Shown: piece by piece, positions 1 through 6,502 of the stretch | How the letters are laid out: each line of letters begins with the position of its first letter | Numbering within the stretch: position 1 is the first letter of the stretch | Source: JALXDT01 sp964634755 | GTDB taxonomy: Bacteria; Acidobacteriota; Aminicenantia; JAMOAD01 | Length of the DNA: 23,831 nt | Assembly: GCA_964634755.1 (NCBI GenBank) | Contig: CAZWJH010000033.1 | Location: 1 to 23,831, forward strand | Direction of reading: 5' to 3' | Notes under the pieces: generated by a model | What the model was told of the DNA's origin: nothing | Seen by the model: the letters and a program-made list of their open reading frames with translations, nothing else | Databases searched by the model: none | Translations under genes and position numbers: made by a program

Positions 1-7
1 AGATTAA

Positions 8-36
8 TTTATTAAAAGATTAAATTATGATAAAAT
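8..36 (+). promoter_or_regulatory. Promoter of SPASM radical SAM gene, leaderless geometry
   Basis: An extended -10 (TGATAAAAT, with TAAAAT at 31-36) lies six bases before the ATG at 43, so the predicted +1 is the A of the start codon. The -35 match (TTTATT at 8-13, 17-bp spacer) is weak. No Shine-Dalgarno sequence precedes the ATG, which fits leaderless translation. Inferred from sequence only. Confidence 0.45.
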
Positions 37-42
37 TCCCTC

Positions 43-1017
43 ATGGAAGGAAATATTAAATATTACAGAAGACTTTTAGGCCTTTATTTTGAGTATATTA
101 GAAGAAAAACAGTTTTGAAAAATTTACCTGTAAGACTCTGGATTGAACTAACATCTCATTGTAATTTAAGATGCGTTATGTGTCCCAACAAGGATCTCAG
201 CCCTGATAAAAAGGGGTATATGGATTTTGAAGTTTTTAAAAAATTGGTTGATGAAGCACAGGAATATATATTTGATGTTAGTCTTTTGCATAGAGGAGAA
301 AGCCTTTTACATCCAGAGTTTGTTAAATTTTTAAACTATGTAACTCAATATAAGTGGAGGACAAAGCTTCATACAAATGGAACAGTTCTTACAAAGGGAA
401 TTTCAAAGGAGATAATAAAAGCAGGCCTTTACAGAATATCTTTTTCTTTTGATGGATATACTCCAAAAACATATGAAAAAATAAGAGTAGGAGCAAAATT
501 TGATGAAGTTGTGGAGAATATAAGAAATCTTTTGATTTTAAAGAAGGAGATGAAAGCAAAATATCCAATTGTTGCAATAGAGCTTATTGATTTTCCCAAT
601 TCTGAAATTTCTGATCTTGAAAAGAGAAAAAAATTTTTAAAGAATTTTGAAGGCTTTAATGTTGAGCTTGTTATAAAAAAAGTTCATAATTGGGCAGGTT
701 ATATGAAATTAAAGGGTAAAAAGATTAAGTTTACCCCCTGCACCTTTTTATGGCACGGTATAATTGTGCTCTGGAACGGAAGAGCAATGCCCTGCTCTCA
801 GGATTTTTTTGAATATTATCCTCTTGAAAATATAAAAGATATGAGTCTTAAGGAAATATGGAATGGTGAAAGATTGGTTAATCTCAGAAAAAAGCATGTT
901 AACAAGAATATAGCGGATCTTGAAACATGCAATAATTGTGACAGGGTCTGGAGAAAAACCTTTATGGGAATACCAACAGAGTATCTATTTGATCTTTTAA
1001 GGGGCAAAATGCCCTGA
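43..1017 (+). CDS. Radical SAM/SPASM domain protein
   Basis: 324 residues. The N-terminal radical SAM core has the CxxxCxxC motif at C40, C44 and C47 (HCNLRCVMC), which binds the [4Fe-4S] cluster that cleaves S-adenosylmethionine. The C-terminal part looks like a SPASM domain with four further cysteines (C233, C251, C296, C299) and the typical pattern of a line such as LKEIWNG between them, so one auxiliary Fe-S cluster is expected. SPASM enzymes mature peptides, proteins or cofactors, but the substrate cannot be read here: no small precursor peptide or partner gene is visible downstream, and the upstream side is cut by the window edge. The gene converges with the COG0731 gene, with 4 bp between stops. 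The ATG at 43 has no ribosome site but sits at the predicted transcription start. Confidence 0.85.
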   Translation: MEGNIKYYRRLLGLYFEYIRRKTVLKNLPVRLWIELTSHCNLRCVMCPNKDLSPDKKGYMDFEVFKKLVDEAQEYIFDVSLLHRGESLLHPEFVKFLNYVTQYKWRTKLHTNGTVLTKGISKEIIKAGLYRISFSFDGYTPKTYEKIRVGAKFDEVVENIRNLLILKKEMKAKYPIVAIELIDFPNSEISDLEKRKKFLKNFEGFNVELVIKKVHNWAGYMKLKGKKIKFTPCTFLWHGIIVLWNGRAMPCSQDFFEYYPLENIKDMSLKEIWNGERLVNLRKKHVNKNIADLETCNNCDRVWRKTFMGIPTEYLFDLLRGKMP

Positions 1018-1021
1018 TTAT

Positions 1022-1978
1022 TTATCTATTAAGAAGTTTTGTTCTCTCTGAAATCCCTCTTATAAATGTCTTTGTGCCGTGTTTTATAAGCTTTATCTTT
1101 CCCTCTTTTTCAAGCTCTTTGATTTCTTTTTCTATCTTTTTATCCGATTCATTCACGGATTTTTTAAGCAGTTCAAGACTAATTGGATGCCTTCTCGAGA
1201 CAGATACTATTAATTCCTTTAATGAATCATAGGCAGCAGGGTCAATCATACCGGATTCTGAAAAATTGATAAACTCTGCTTCAGGGATATACTTTTCGAT
1301 AAGATGAAAAGCTGAAATATCAGGAGCTTTGACCCAGCTATCAGCCGGAGGTCTTACCGGTATATTAATAAAAATTCTGTGGGGGTTAAGCTCTTTGAAA
1401 TATTCTGATAGAGCTTTGATTTCTTCCTCGGAATCATTTAGTCCCTTAACCAACATAACCTCAGCCCAAAATTCACCTTTGATTTCTTTTCTTGCTTTGA
1501 GTAATCCTTCAAGAACATTTTCAAGTTTAATTTCCTTGTGGGGCCTGTTTATTTTTTTGAATGTCTCAGGGATAACAGTATCAACAGTCGGTAATATGAC
1601 ATCAACCTCCTTAACAGCCTTTCTTGCCGAATCAAGATACAAAAGCGAGCCATTTGTAATAAGTGCAACAGGAGAGAGAAAATTGGATTTTATAAAGTTT
1701 ATGAGTTTCCCTAATTTTGAATATAGAAGAGGCTCGCCTTCACCTACAATAGTAATGTAATCCGGTAAATTTCTCACATTCTGGAAAAATTCCAAAAGCT
1801 CAGCCTCAATATCTTCAAGAGGGAAATATTCCTTTATCTCATTTTTCAGATCAGATGTTTTCCCAAGCTGGCAGTAAACACATGAATAATTGCATGTTTT
1901 AAGTGGGATTGGGTTTATTCCCAGAGAATTTCCCAATCTCCTTGATGGTACGGGACCAAATATATATTTTGGATTCAT
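1022..1978 (-). CDS. COG0731-type radical SAM protein with C-terminal winged-helix-like domain
   Basis: 318 residues. It opens with the family signature GPVPSRRLGNSLGI followed by the radical SAM motif C29-x3-C33-x2-C36 (CNYSCVYC). This combination is typical of the COG0731 Fe-S oxidoreductases, distant relatives of the wyosine enzyme TYW1; the substrate of most members is unknown. A glycine-rich GEGEPLL follows, as in other radical SAM cores. About residues 245-318 are charged and helical with a final beta-hairpin-like stretch (IKLIKHGTKTFIRG) and look like a winged helix. The start ATG has a strong site (AGGAGGAG, 4-5 bases upstream). It is the last gene of the speD-speE-speE-SDR run, 34 bp after the SDR stop. 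Whether it works with polyamines or is only co-transcribed is not known. Confidence 0.85.
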   Translation of the reverse strand: MNPKYIFGPVPSRRLGNSLGINPIPLKTCNYSCVYCQLGKTSDLKNEIKEYFPLEDIEAELLEFFQNVRNLPDYITIVGEGEPLLYSKLGKLINFIKSNFLSPVALITNGSLLYLDSARKAVKEVDVILPTVDTVIPETFKKINRPHKEIKLENVLEGLLKARKEIKGEFWAEVMLVKGLNDSEEEIKALSEYFKELNPHRIFINIPVRPPADSWVKAPDISAFHLIEKYIPEAEFINFSESGMIDPAAYDSLKELIVSVSRRHPISLELLKKSVNESDKKIEKEIKELEKEGKIKLIKHGTKTFIRGISERTKLLNR

Positions 1979-2012
1979 TTTATCTCCTCCTTTTTAGGTG
2001 CGGATTGCTCCG

Positions 2013-2672
2013 CTATTCCTTTAAAAAAAAGAATTTTCCATTATTTTCCGAATTTTTGATTATTTCATCAAGCACGGGAAAAAGAGTTTTTTCCGAGAGA
2101 GCTTTGCTTTCCTTTGTTGGTTTTATACCTTCCACAAACTCAGGAGCAATAAGATTTATTGTTACATCTTTTGTTATAATTTCTTTTGCTATTGTTTCTG
2201 TTAAAATCTTAATGCCGAATTTTGAGATTGCATAGGGTAGGACATTAGGAAAGTAAAAATCTTTTTTTTCAAGATTGTGAAATCCTATGTTTATTATTCT
2301 TCCGTATCCCTGGTTTTCCATGAGTTTTAAAGCTCTTTGTGTTGAGAAAAAGGTAAGAATAAGGTTAAATTCTAATATTCTTCTCCATTCCCATGGAGTT
2401 TGCTCTCGCCAGTCCTTGTAGATGAAGGGTCCAAAATTATTGATAAGAATATCGGGTTTTATAAGCTCTATTTCTTCAAGCCAATCATTTATATTATCCA
2501 TTGTAAATTCAAAGTGAAAACCCTCACCTCTGTATTTTGAAAGCAGAGAATCAACTTTACTGTGATGGGTTCCTCTGTAATGAAGAAAGAGAAAATCGCC
2601 TTTTTCTCCGAAATATTTAACAAAAAGTTTTCCCAATGGTGATGTTGGTGCTGTAATAAGTACTTTTTTCAT
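2013..2672 (-). CDS. SDR-family oxidoreductase, atypical
   Basis: 219 residues with a short-chain dehydrogenase/reductase plan: an N-terminal beta-alpha-beta nucleotide site (residues 4-14), the NNxG motif (INNFG, 77-81) and the catalytic pair Y147-x3-K151 (YAISK). Two signatures are weak. The glycine motif reads TAPTSPLG rather than TGxxxGxG, and the position before the catalytic Tyr where SDRs carry Ser reads NIGFHN, with no Ser. It is closest in feel to pteridine-reductase/FolM-like or ketoreductase-like SDRs, but the substrate cannot be assigned. The start overlaps the stop of the preceding speE by 4 bases (ATGA) and has a good AGGAGG site, so the two are probably co-translated. Activity could be reduced or changed. 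Confidence 0.75.
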   Translation of the reverse strand: MKKVLITAPTSPLGKLFVKYFGEKGDFLFLHYRGTHHSKVDSLLSKYRGEGFHFEFTMDNINDWLEEIELIKPDILINNFGPFIYKDWREQTPWEWRRILEFNLILTFFSTQRALKLMENQGYGRIINIGFHNLEKKDFYFPNVLPYAISKFGIKILTETIAKEIITKDVTINLIAPEFVEGIKPTKESKALSEKTLFPVLDEIIKNSENNGKFFFLKE

Positions 2673-3475
2673 ATTTCCTCCTCAAAAAGAGAACCTTTAT
2701 ATATTAGCTCATTGTAATATGATAAGGGAAGTTTGTTATTCCATTTTGCATTTTTTACTGAATTTTCTTTTGAAAAAATCCCGTAAACCCAGATACCACC
2801 TGGATAGGTAGGTGTAATTCCTTTATAAAGGGAAGATGATTTAAACAAATTTTTTATCTTTGGAAAAAATTCTCTTATAAAGCTTTTGTGAAAAAGGTAG
2901 CTTCCCAACTGAGATGAAATAACTCCATGTTCAGATGTTTTATCTCTCATCAGAGAATAGAACTCTTTTGTAAAAAGTACGGACGATGGTCCGAATGGTT
3001 CTGATGAATCCACAATTATCACATCGTAAATGTTTTTTGTTTCTTTTAAAAATTTAATTCCGTCCTCTGTAATTATATTTGCTCTTTTGTCTGAAAAGGA
3101 ATTTGTCAAAGAGGGGAAAAACTCCTTTGCCACATTAATAACTTCTCTGTCAATCTCAACAAGATCAACTCTCTTTACATTATGTTTTAATACCTCTCTT
3201 AATGTTCCACCATCACCGCCTCCGATGATTAAAACATTTTCAGGGCTTCTATGAACAAAGAGAGGAGGATGTGCAATTGCTTCATGGTAAAAAAGCTCAT
3301 CCTTTTCTGTTAACATTACAAGTCCGTCTATAATAAGAACTTTACCCCAGAACTCATTTTCAAAAACTTCTATTTCCTGATATTCTGACTTTATTTTTTT
3401 TAAAAGTTTATCCCTTCTGAATGCAATATAAAAACTTTTATCGTGAAACTCTTTGAACCAGCTTTCCTCTTTCAT
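2669..3475 (-). CDS. speE: Polyamine aminopropyltransferase (spermidine synthase), classical type
   Basis: 268 residues. It transfers the aminopropyl group of decarboxylated S-adenosylmethionine to an amine such as putrescine. Seen in the sequence: an N-terminal beta-strand domain, the substrate-binding YHEAIAHPPLF segment (63-73), the nucleotide loop GGGDGGT (85-91), the acidic residue of VEIDRE (106-111), the catalytic Asp in IVDSSEPFGP (D156) and the C-terminal PTYPGGIWVYG motif typical of SpeE. The start lies one base after the stop of the second speE upstream. Its own ribosome site is poor (CTTTAAG), so it may rely on translational coupling. Substrate preference (putrescine, agmatine or cadaverine) cannot be told from sequence alone. 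Together with the upstream paralog it suggests division of labour in polyamine elongation. Confidence 0.92.
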   Translation of the reverse strand: MKEESWFKEFHDKSFYIAFRRDKLLKKIKSEYQEIEVFENEFWGKVLIIDGLVMLTEKDELFYHEAIAHPPLFVHRSPENVLIIGGGDGGTLREVLKHNVKRVDLVEIDREVINVAKEFFPSLTNSFSDKRANIITEDGIKFLKETKNIYDVIIVDSSEPFGPSSVLFTKEFYSLMRDKTSEHGVISSQLGSYLFHKSFIREFFPKIKNLFKSSSLYKGITPTYPGGIWVYGIFSKENSVKNAKWNNKLPLSYYNELIYKGSLFEEEI

Positions 3476-3476
3476 C

Positions 3477-4273
3477 TTAAAGTGTCCAGAAAAAGGGTGA
3501 AGAATCTGTGGAAATTTTACCTTTTTCCAGCTCCTCTCTTAACTCTTTTGAAAGAATTGTCATTGATTGTATTAACTCTGAATCAAGATGCTTTANNNNN
3601 NNNNNNNNNNNNNNNNNNNNNNNNNNNNNNNNNNNNNNNNNNNNNNNNNNNNNNNNNNNNNNNNNNNNNNNNNNNNNNNNNNNNNNNNNNNNNNNCCTTT
3701 GTTATTAAGCCTGTTATAAATTTTATTATAAAATTCTTTTGTAAATAAATATACGGATGGCCCCTTTTCAAGAGGTTCGGTAAGATCTGAGATTATAACA
3801 TCAAATTTTTCTCCCTCTTTTTCTATGTAAGCCTTTGCATCCCCTATTATTAACTCTGCTCTTGAGTCATCATAAGCTCCATCTGACCATTCGGGCATGT
3901 ACTCTTTACAAAATTCAACCAATTCTCCGTCAATGTCAACCATCACCGCTTTTTCTACATTTTTATGCTTTAAAACTTCTCTTAAGGTTGCTCCCTCTCC
4001 TCCTCCTATTATTAAAACTTTTTTAGGTTCCGGATGGAGTAAAAGCGCCGGATGTACCAATGCTTCATGATAAATATACTCATCAAGTTGAGCAGACTGT
4101 ATTTTTGAATCAAGGTATAGAGTTTTTCCTAAAAATCCAAGCTGTACAACGTCTATTTTCTGGAACTTTGAATTCCCGCTAAAATAGACTTTTTGTATTT
4201 TGTTAAGATAGCTTATGCTATTCCCAAAATCCTCTCTATACCAAATACCACTATTGTCGCCTTCGTCGCTCAC
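3477..4273 (-). CDS. speE: Polyamine aminopropyltransferase, Thermus-type (agmatine/triamine), interrupted by assembly gap
   Basis: The first 192 codons are intact: the YIYHEALVHPALL segment (67-79), nucleotide loop GGGEGAT (90-96), MVDIDGELVE (111-120) and catalytic Asp in ISDLTEP (D163). This resembles the Thermus enzyme that aminopropylates agmatine or triamines more than the neighbouring classical SpeE. A run of 100 N follows. Beyond it, one frame stays open for 37 codons to a TAA at 3477-3479 and reads like the family C-terminus (KELREELEKG, then STDSSPFFWTL). The two halves are in frame only if the true gap is 3n+2 bases, so the 100 N is a placeholder. Compared with the usual length near 310 residues, about 75 codons are missing. 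Start is GTG, 2 bp after the speD stop, with GGAGG inside the end of speD. An ATG start was not found nearby. Confidence 0.85.
3596..3695. other. Assembly gap (100 N)
   Basis: Exactly 100 undetermined bases, the conventional placeholder for a scaffold gap of unknown size. It falls inside the triamine-type speE. The last codon before it begins GG (Gly, as expected after the LNN-K turn of the family), and the sequence after it resumes in the family's C-terminal region. Confidence 0.98.
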
Positions 4274-4275
4274 AA

Positions 4276-4680
4276 TTAAACAGCCTCCTTTTCCACTTCT
4301 TTTTCAGCATTGGAAAGGGCTCTTTGATTTACAAAAGTACCTCTTTTAATCTCCATTGTGGAAAAATGCTTGGAATTTAAGGTTTCAGTTAATACTTCAA
4401 TTGCCTTGTCTACATCTACTGAAGGATCACAGTAAAAGAGATCTACTGCAGCATAGTTGTGCTCAGGCCAAGTATGAATGGTATAATGGGATTCTTCAAT
4501 TACCACTACTCCTGAAACCCCGTATGGTTGAAATTGATGAAAATTTGATGTGACCACCTTAGCCCCTGATTCATCGGCAGCCCTTAATAAAACCCTTTCG
4601 ATGTACTCAACAGATCTTAAACTATCAGAATCACACTCATAAAATTCAATTAAAATGTGATTCCCCAATGCTTCCCGCAT
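4276..4680 (-). CDS. speD: S-adenosylmethionine decarboxylase proenzyme, prokaryotic class 1B
   Basis: 134 residues. It makes decarboxylated S-adenosylmethionine, the aminopropyl donor used by the two SpeE proteins that follow. The proenzyme is expected to cleave itself between E63 and S64 (VIEESHYTIHTWPE), turning S64 into the pyruvoyl cofactor. The conserved H69 and C84 (LFYCDPS) needed for processing and catalysis are present, at positions one higher than in the Thermotoga enzyme. Length fits the small bacterial/archaeal class. The ATG has a strong ribosome site (AAAGGAGGTG). It is the first gene of the polyamine operon, 2 bp from the GTG of speE, and sits behind a strong promoter and a leader of about 96 nt, far longer than the others predicted in this window. 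Confidence 0.96.
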   Translation of the reverse strand: MREALGNHILIEFYECDSDSLRSVEYIERVLLRAADESGAKVVTSNFHQFQPYGVSGVVVIEESHYTIHTWPEHNYAAVDLFYCDPSVDVDKAIEVLTETLNSKHFSTMEIKRGTFVNQRALSNAEKEVEKEAV

Positions 4681-4776
4681 GGCACACCTCCTTTAAGTAA
4701 ATTTCTACAAATCATCAATAAAAAACAACGATTTTTGGTTGCACTTTAGCACGGCAAACCTCCAATTTTTTTGAGA
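4681..4776 (-). promoter_or_regulatory. Long 5' leader of the speD operon, possible attenuator or riboregulator
   Basis: The leader runs from the predicted +1 near 4776 to the speD ATG. It holds a ribosome site plus short ORF (4705-4763) and two mutually exclusive small hairpins. One pairs 4754-4760 (GGTTTGC) with 4737-4742 (GCAACC), one T bulged. The other pairs 4738-4741 (CAAC) with 4726-4729 (GTTG) and is followed by six T (4720-4725). The stems are short. The role is inferred from leader length and layout; no known riboswitch family was recognised. Confidence 0.35.
4705..4752 (-). CDS. Possible 15-codon upstream ORF (leader peptide) before speD
   Basis: A GTG at 4750-4752 follows GGAGG (4759-4763) at a 6-base spacing and opens a reading frame MLKCNQKSLFFIDDL ended by TAG at 4705-4707, 24 bases before the speD start codon. 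The ribosome site and start region resemble those of speD itself (13 of 15 bases). A leader peptide could sense polyamines or ribosome stalling, as the unrelated uORF of eukaryotic AdoMet decarboxylase genes does. Chance is a real alternative: it is short, has no known homolog, and overlaps the hairpins described for the leader. Confidence 0.3.
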   Translation of the reverse strand: MLKCNQKSLFFIDDL

Positions 4777-4782
4777 ACCTAT

Positions 4783-4810
4783 ATTATATCTTTTTTAAAA
4801 AAATAGTCAA
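4783..4810 (-). promoter_or_regulatory. sigma70-type promoter of the polyamine operon
   Basis: On the minus strand TTGACT (4805-4810), a 16-bp spacer and TATAAT (4783-4788). The -10 is perfect and the -35 differs by one base. Predicted +1 is near 4776. It lies between the end of the Fis-type gene and speD. Confidence 0.75.
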
Positions 4811-4827
4811 TATAAAAATGAGGGAAT

Positions 4828-5064
4828 TTACTTTATTTCTATTATCTCCTCATCATTTATGCCCAATTTTTTTATTTTTAGTCTTAATGTGTTCCTGTGC
4901 ACATTTAAAAGTTTTGAAGCTTTGACTTTATTATATTTTGTCTTTTTTAATGCTGTTTCAATTACTGTCTTTTCCATCTCGTCCATAATATCTTTCAGAG
5001 AGAGATGGTTCTGGATTACAAAATTAGCAATTTCTTTAAGCTTTCCTTTCAAGTTGTTTTCCAT
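4828..5064 (-). CDS. Small Fis-family helix-turn-helix DNA-binding protein
   Basis: 78 residues. The C-terminal half carries the Fis/NtrC-type helix-turn-helix (HTH_8), seen in EKTVIETALKKTKYNKVKAS followed by KLLNVHRNTLRLKIKKLGI (about residues 31-69). Full NtrC-type activators attach this domain to an AAA+ ATPase; here there is none, so this is a stand-alone Fis-like protein that may bind or bend DNA. The start overlaps the end of cvpA by 29 bases in another frame, with no clear ribosome site, so coupling to cvpA translation is likely; a TTG three codons downstream is an alternative start. Third gene of purC-cvpA-fis. Target genes are unknown. Confidence 0.8.
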   Translation of the reverse strand: MENNLKGKLKEIANFVIQNHLSLKDIMDEMEKTVIETALKKTKYNKVKASKLLNVHRNTLRLKIKKLGINDEEIIEIK

Positions 5065-5530
5065 CGTATTTTTTTATTTTTTCTCTTTTTACAATATTCA
5101 CTATCTTTCTTCCGTTCTCATAAACAAAATAGGAAAATCCATCTTTTTTTAAGGTGATTTTGCCGGATGCAAAAACTACAAGAATGTAAACAATAAAAAA
5201 AGAGACAGCAAAACCTTCAATTAATCCCAAAACAGCTCCCATTATTCTATCCAATAATTTTAAGCTTCCGAACATAATTTTTTTTAATATATAGGAAGAT
5301 AATTTTCCTGCTATTACTGAAATAATAATGATTCCAATAAAGGCTACAATTTGAGCAATTGTATTTGAAAAAGGGAGAATAGTAGCAAGCCAAGCTCCAT
5401 ATTTAAAAGCTAACACAACTCCTCCGACAAGTGTCAGGATTGAGATTACACTTGAAATAAATCCATTAATCAGACCAATAAGGGCAAATAGTGAGATTAT
5501 TCCGATGAGAATGTAATCCAATGCGGTCAT
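5036..5530 (-). CDS. cvpA: CvpA-family inner-membrane protein
   Basis: 164 residues, with four hydrophobic segments at about 5-25, 29-49, 61-80 and 97-120, and a polar, basic tail (residues 130-164). The start MTALDYILIGIISLFALIGL and a glycine-rich second segment fit the CvpA (colicin V production) family of membrane proteins, whose biochemical role is unclear although it has been linked to purine genes and envelope stress in enterobacteria. Here too it sits directly behind a purine gene: the start is 1 bp after the purC stop. The end overlaps the Fis-like gene. Its ribosome site must lie within the end of purC. Confidence 0.82.
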   Translation of the reverse strand: MTALDYILIGIISLFALIGLINGFISSVISILTLVGGVVLAFKYGAWLATILPFSNTIAQIVAFIGIIIISVIAGKLSSYILKKIMFGSLKLLDRIMGAVLGLIEGFAVSFFIVYILVVFASGKITLKKDGFSYFVYENGRKIVNIVKREKIKKYDGKQLERKA

Positions 5531-5531
5531 T

Positions 5532-6419
5532 TTAGCAATCTATTGTTTTACCTGTCAATAAAGTGTAAATCTCTCTGTAAAGAAAGGAGGTTTTTTCAAC
5601 AATTTCATCAGGCAGTGGTGGTGGGGTGGATTTTCCATCCCAATCAGATGAAAGCAAATAGTTTCTAACAAACTGTTTGTCAAAACTGTTTTGTGATCTG
5701 CCGGATTCATATTCTTTTAGTGGCCAGAATCTTGATGAATCTGGTGTTAAAACTTCATCTATTAAAACGAGTTTTCCATCTTCTTCAGCAAACTCAAACT
5801 TTGTATCAGCGATAATTATTCCTTTTTCAAGGGCATACTCGGCTGCCTTTTTATATATCTCAATTGCTTTTTCTTCTAATAAATCGGTTAATTCTTTCCC
5901 CAGCTTGTTTGCCATCTCATCTTTTGTAACAAGAAGATCGTGTCCCTCTTCCGCTTTTGTTGTGGGAGTAAATATTGGCTCTGGAAATTTTTCGCTTTCT
6001 TTCAAACCTTCCGGCAATTTTATCCCTGAAATATGTCTGCTCTCTTTGTATGATTTCCAACCCGAACCTGAAATATAACCTCTTACTATTATTTCAAAAG
6101 GGATAGGTTTTAGTTTTCTGACAATAACAGCTCTATCTTTTAATACATCTTCATACTTTTTTAATTCTTTAGGAAAATCTTCAAATTTTGAGTAAATCAA
6201 ATGATTCTCAATATCACTCTTAAATTTTTCAAACCAGAACACTGAAATTAAATTCAAGACTTTGCCTTTGCATGGAATAAGAGAAGGTAAAACAAAGTCA
6301 AAGGCTGAAATTCTGTCAGTGGAAATCAGAAGAAGCGAATCTCCGAGATCATAAATATCTCTAACCTTTCCTCTTTTTAAAAAATTAATACCCTTTAAAT
6401 CTGTCTTTTCAACTAACAT
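5532..6419 (-). CDS. purC: Phosphoribosylaminoimidazole-succinocarboxamide synthase
   Basis: 295 residues. ATP-dependent ligation of aspartate to CAIR, giving SAICAR in de novo purine synthesis; cytoplasmic. Motifs seen: KRGKVRDIYDLGD with the ATP-site GKVRD near residues 17-21, STDRISAFDFVLP (33-45), IVRGYISGSGWKSY (111-124), the acidic TKFEFAEEDG region and LTPDSSRFWP near 223-232. Length matches the roughly 295-residue form of the enzyme rather than the shorter 235-residue one. The ATG has an AAGGAAAGGAT site. It is the first gene of a purC-cvpA-fis unit; no other pur gene is in the window. Confidence 0.96.
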   Translation of the reverse strand: MLVEKTDLKGINFLKRGKVRDIYDLGDSLLLISTDRISAFDFVLPSLIPCKGKVLNLISVFWFEKFKSDIENHLIYSKFEDFPKELKKYEDVLKDRAVIVRKLKPIPFEIIVRGYISGSGWKSYKESRHISGIKLPEGLKESEKFPEPIFTPTTKAEEGHDLLVTKDEMANKLGKELTDLLEEKAIEIYKKAAEYALEKGIIIADTKFEFAEEDGKLVLIDEVLTPDSSRFWPLKEYESGRSQNSFDKQFVRNYLLSSDWDGKSTPPPLPDEIVEKTSFLYREIYTLLTGKTIDC

Positions 6420-6436
6420 ATCCTTTCCTTGTTTTA

Positions 6437-6465
6437 AACTTAATATATTAAATGTTTTCTGTCAA
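6437..6465 (-). promoter_or_regulatory. Probable purC promoter
   Basis: On the minus strand a perfect TTGACA (6460-6465), a 17-bp spacer and TAAGTT (6437-6442). The -10 is weak. The predicted +1 (about 6430) leaves an 11-nt leader that is exactly the ribosome site, like other short leaders here. Confidence 0.5.
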
Positions 6466-6486
6466 GGTATTAAAATTTTATATTAA

Positions 6487-6502
6487 AAGAATCAGGATTC
6501 TT
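6487..6502 (-). terminator. Weak hairpin at the end of the EF-G-like gene
   Basis: AAGAAT-CCTG-ATTCTT on the minus strand, a 6-bp stem that includes the stop codon and is followed by TTAAT. Few G-C pairs and a short T stretch, so only a possible terminator. Confidence 0.25.

Noticed and set aside
1001..1014. Terminator between the two convergent radical SAM genes (GGGGC-AAAAT-GCCCT)
   Set aside because: The stem is about 5 bp with a wobble pair and no proper T tract on either strand.
2000..2013. Hairpin GCGGA-TTGC-TCCGC between SDR and COG0731 genes
   Set aside because: A 5-bp stem with no T run, in the short gap of an operon; a chance dyad or minor processing site is as likely.
5677..6078. 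Long antisense frames inside purC and other genes
   Set aside because: They mirror well-conserved genes on the other strand and have no ribosome sites or recognisable domains.
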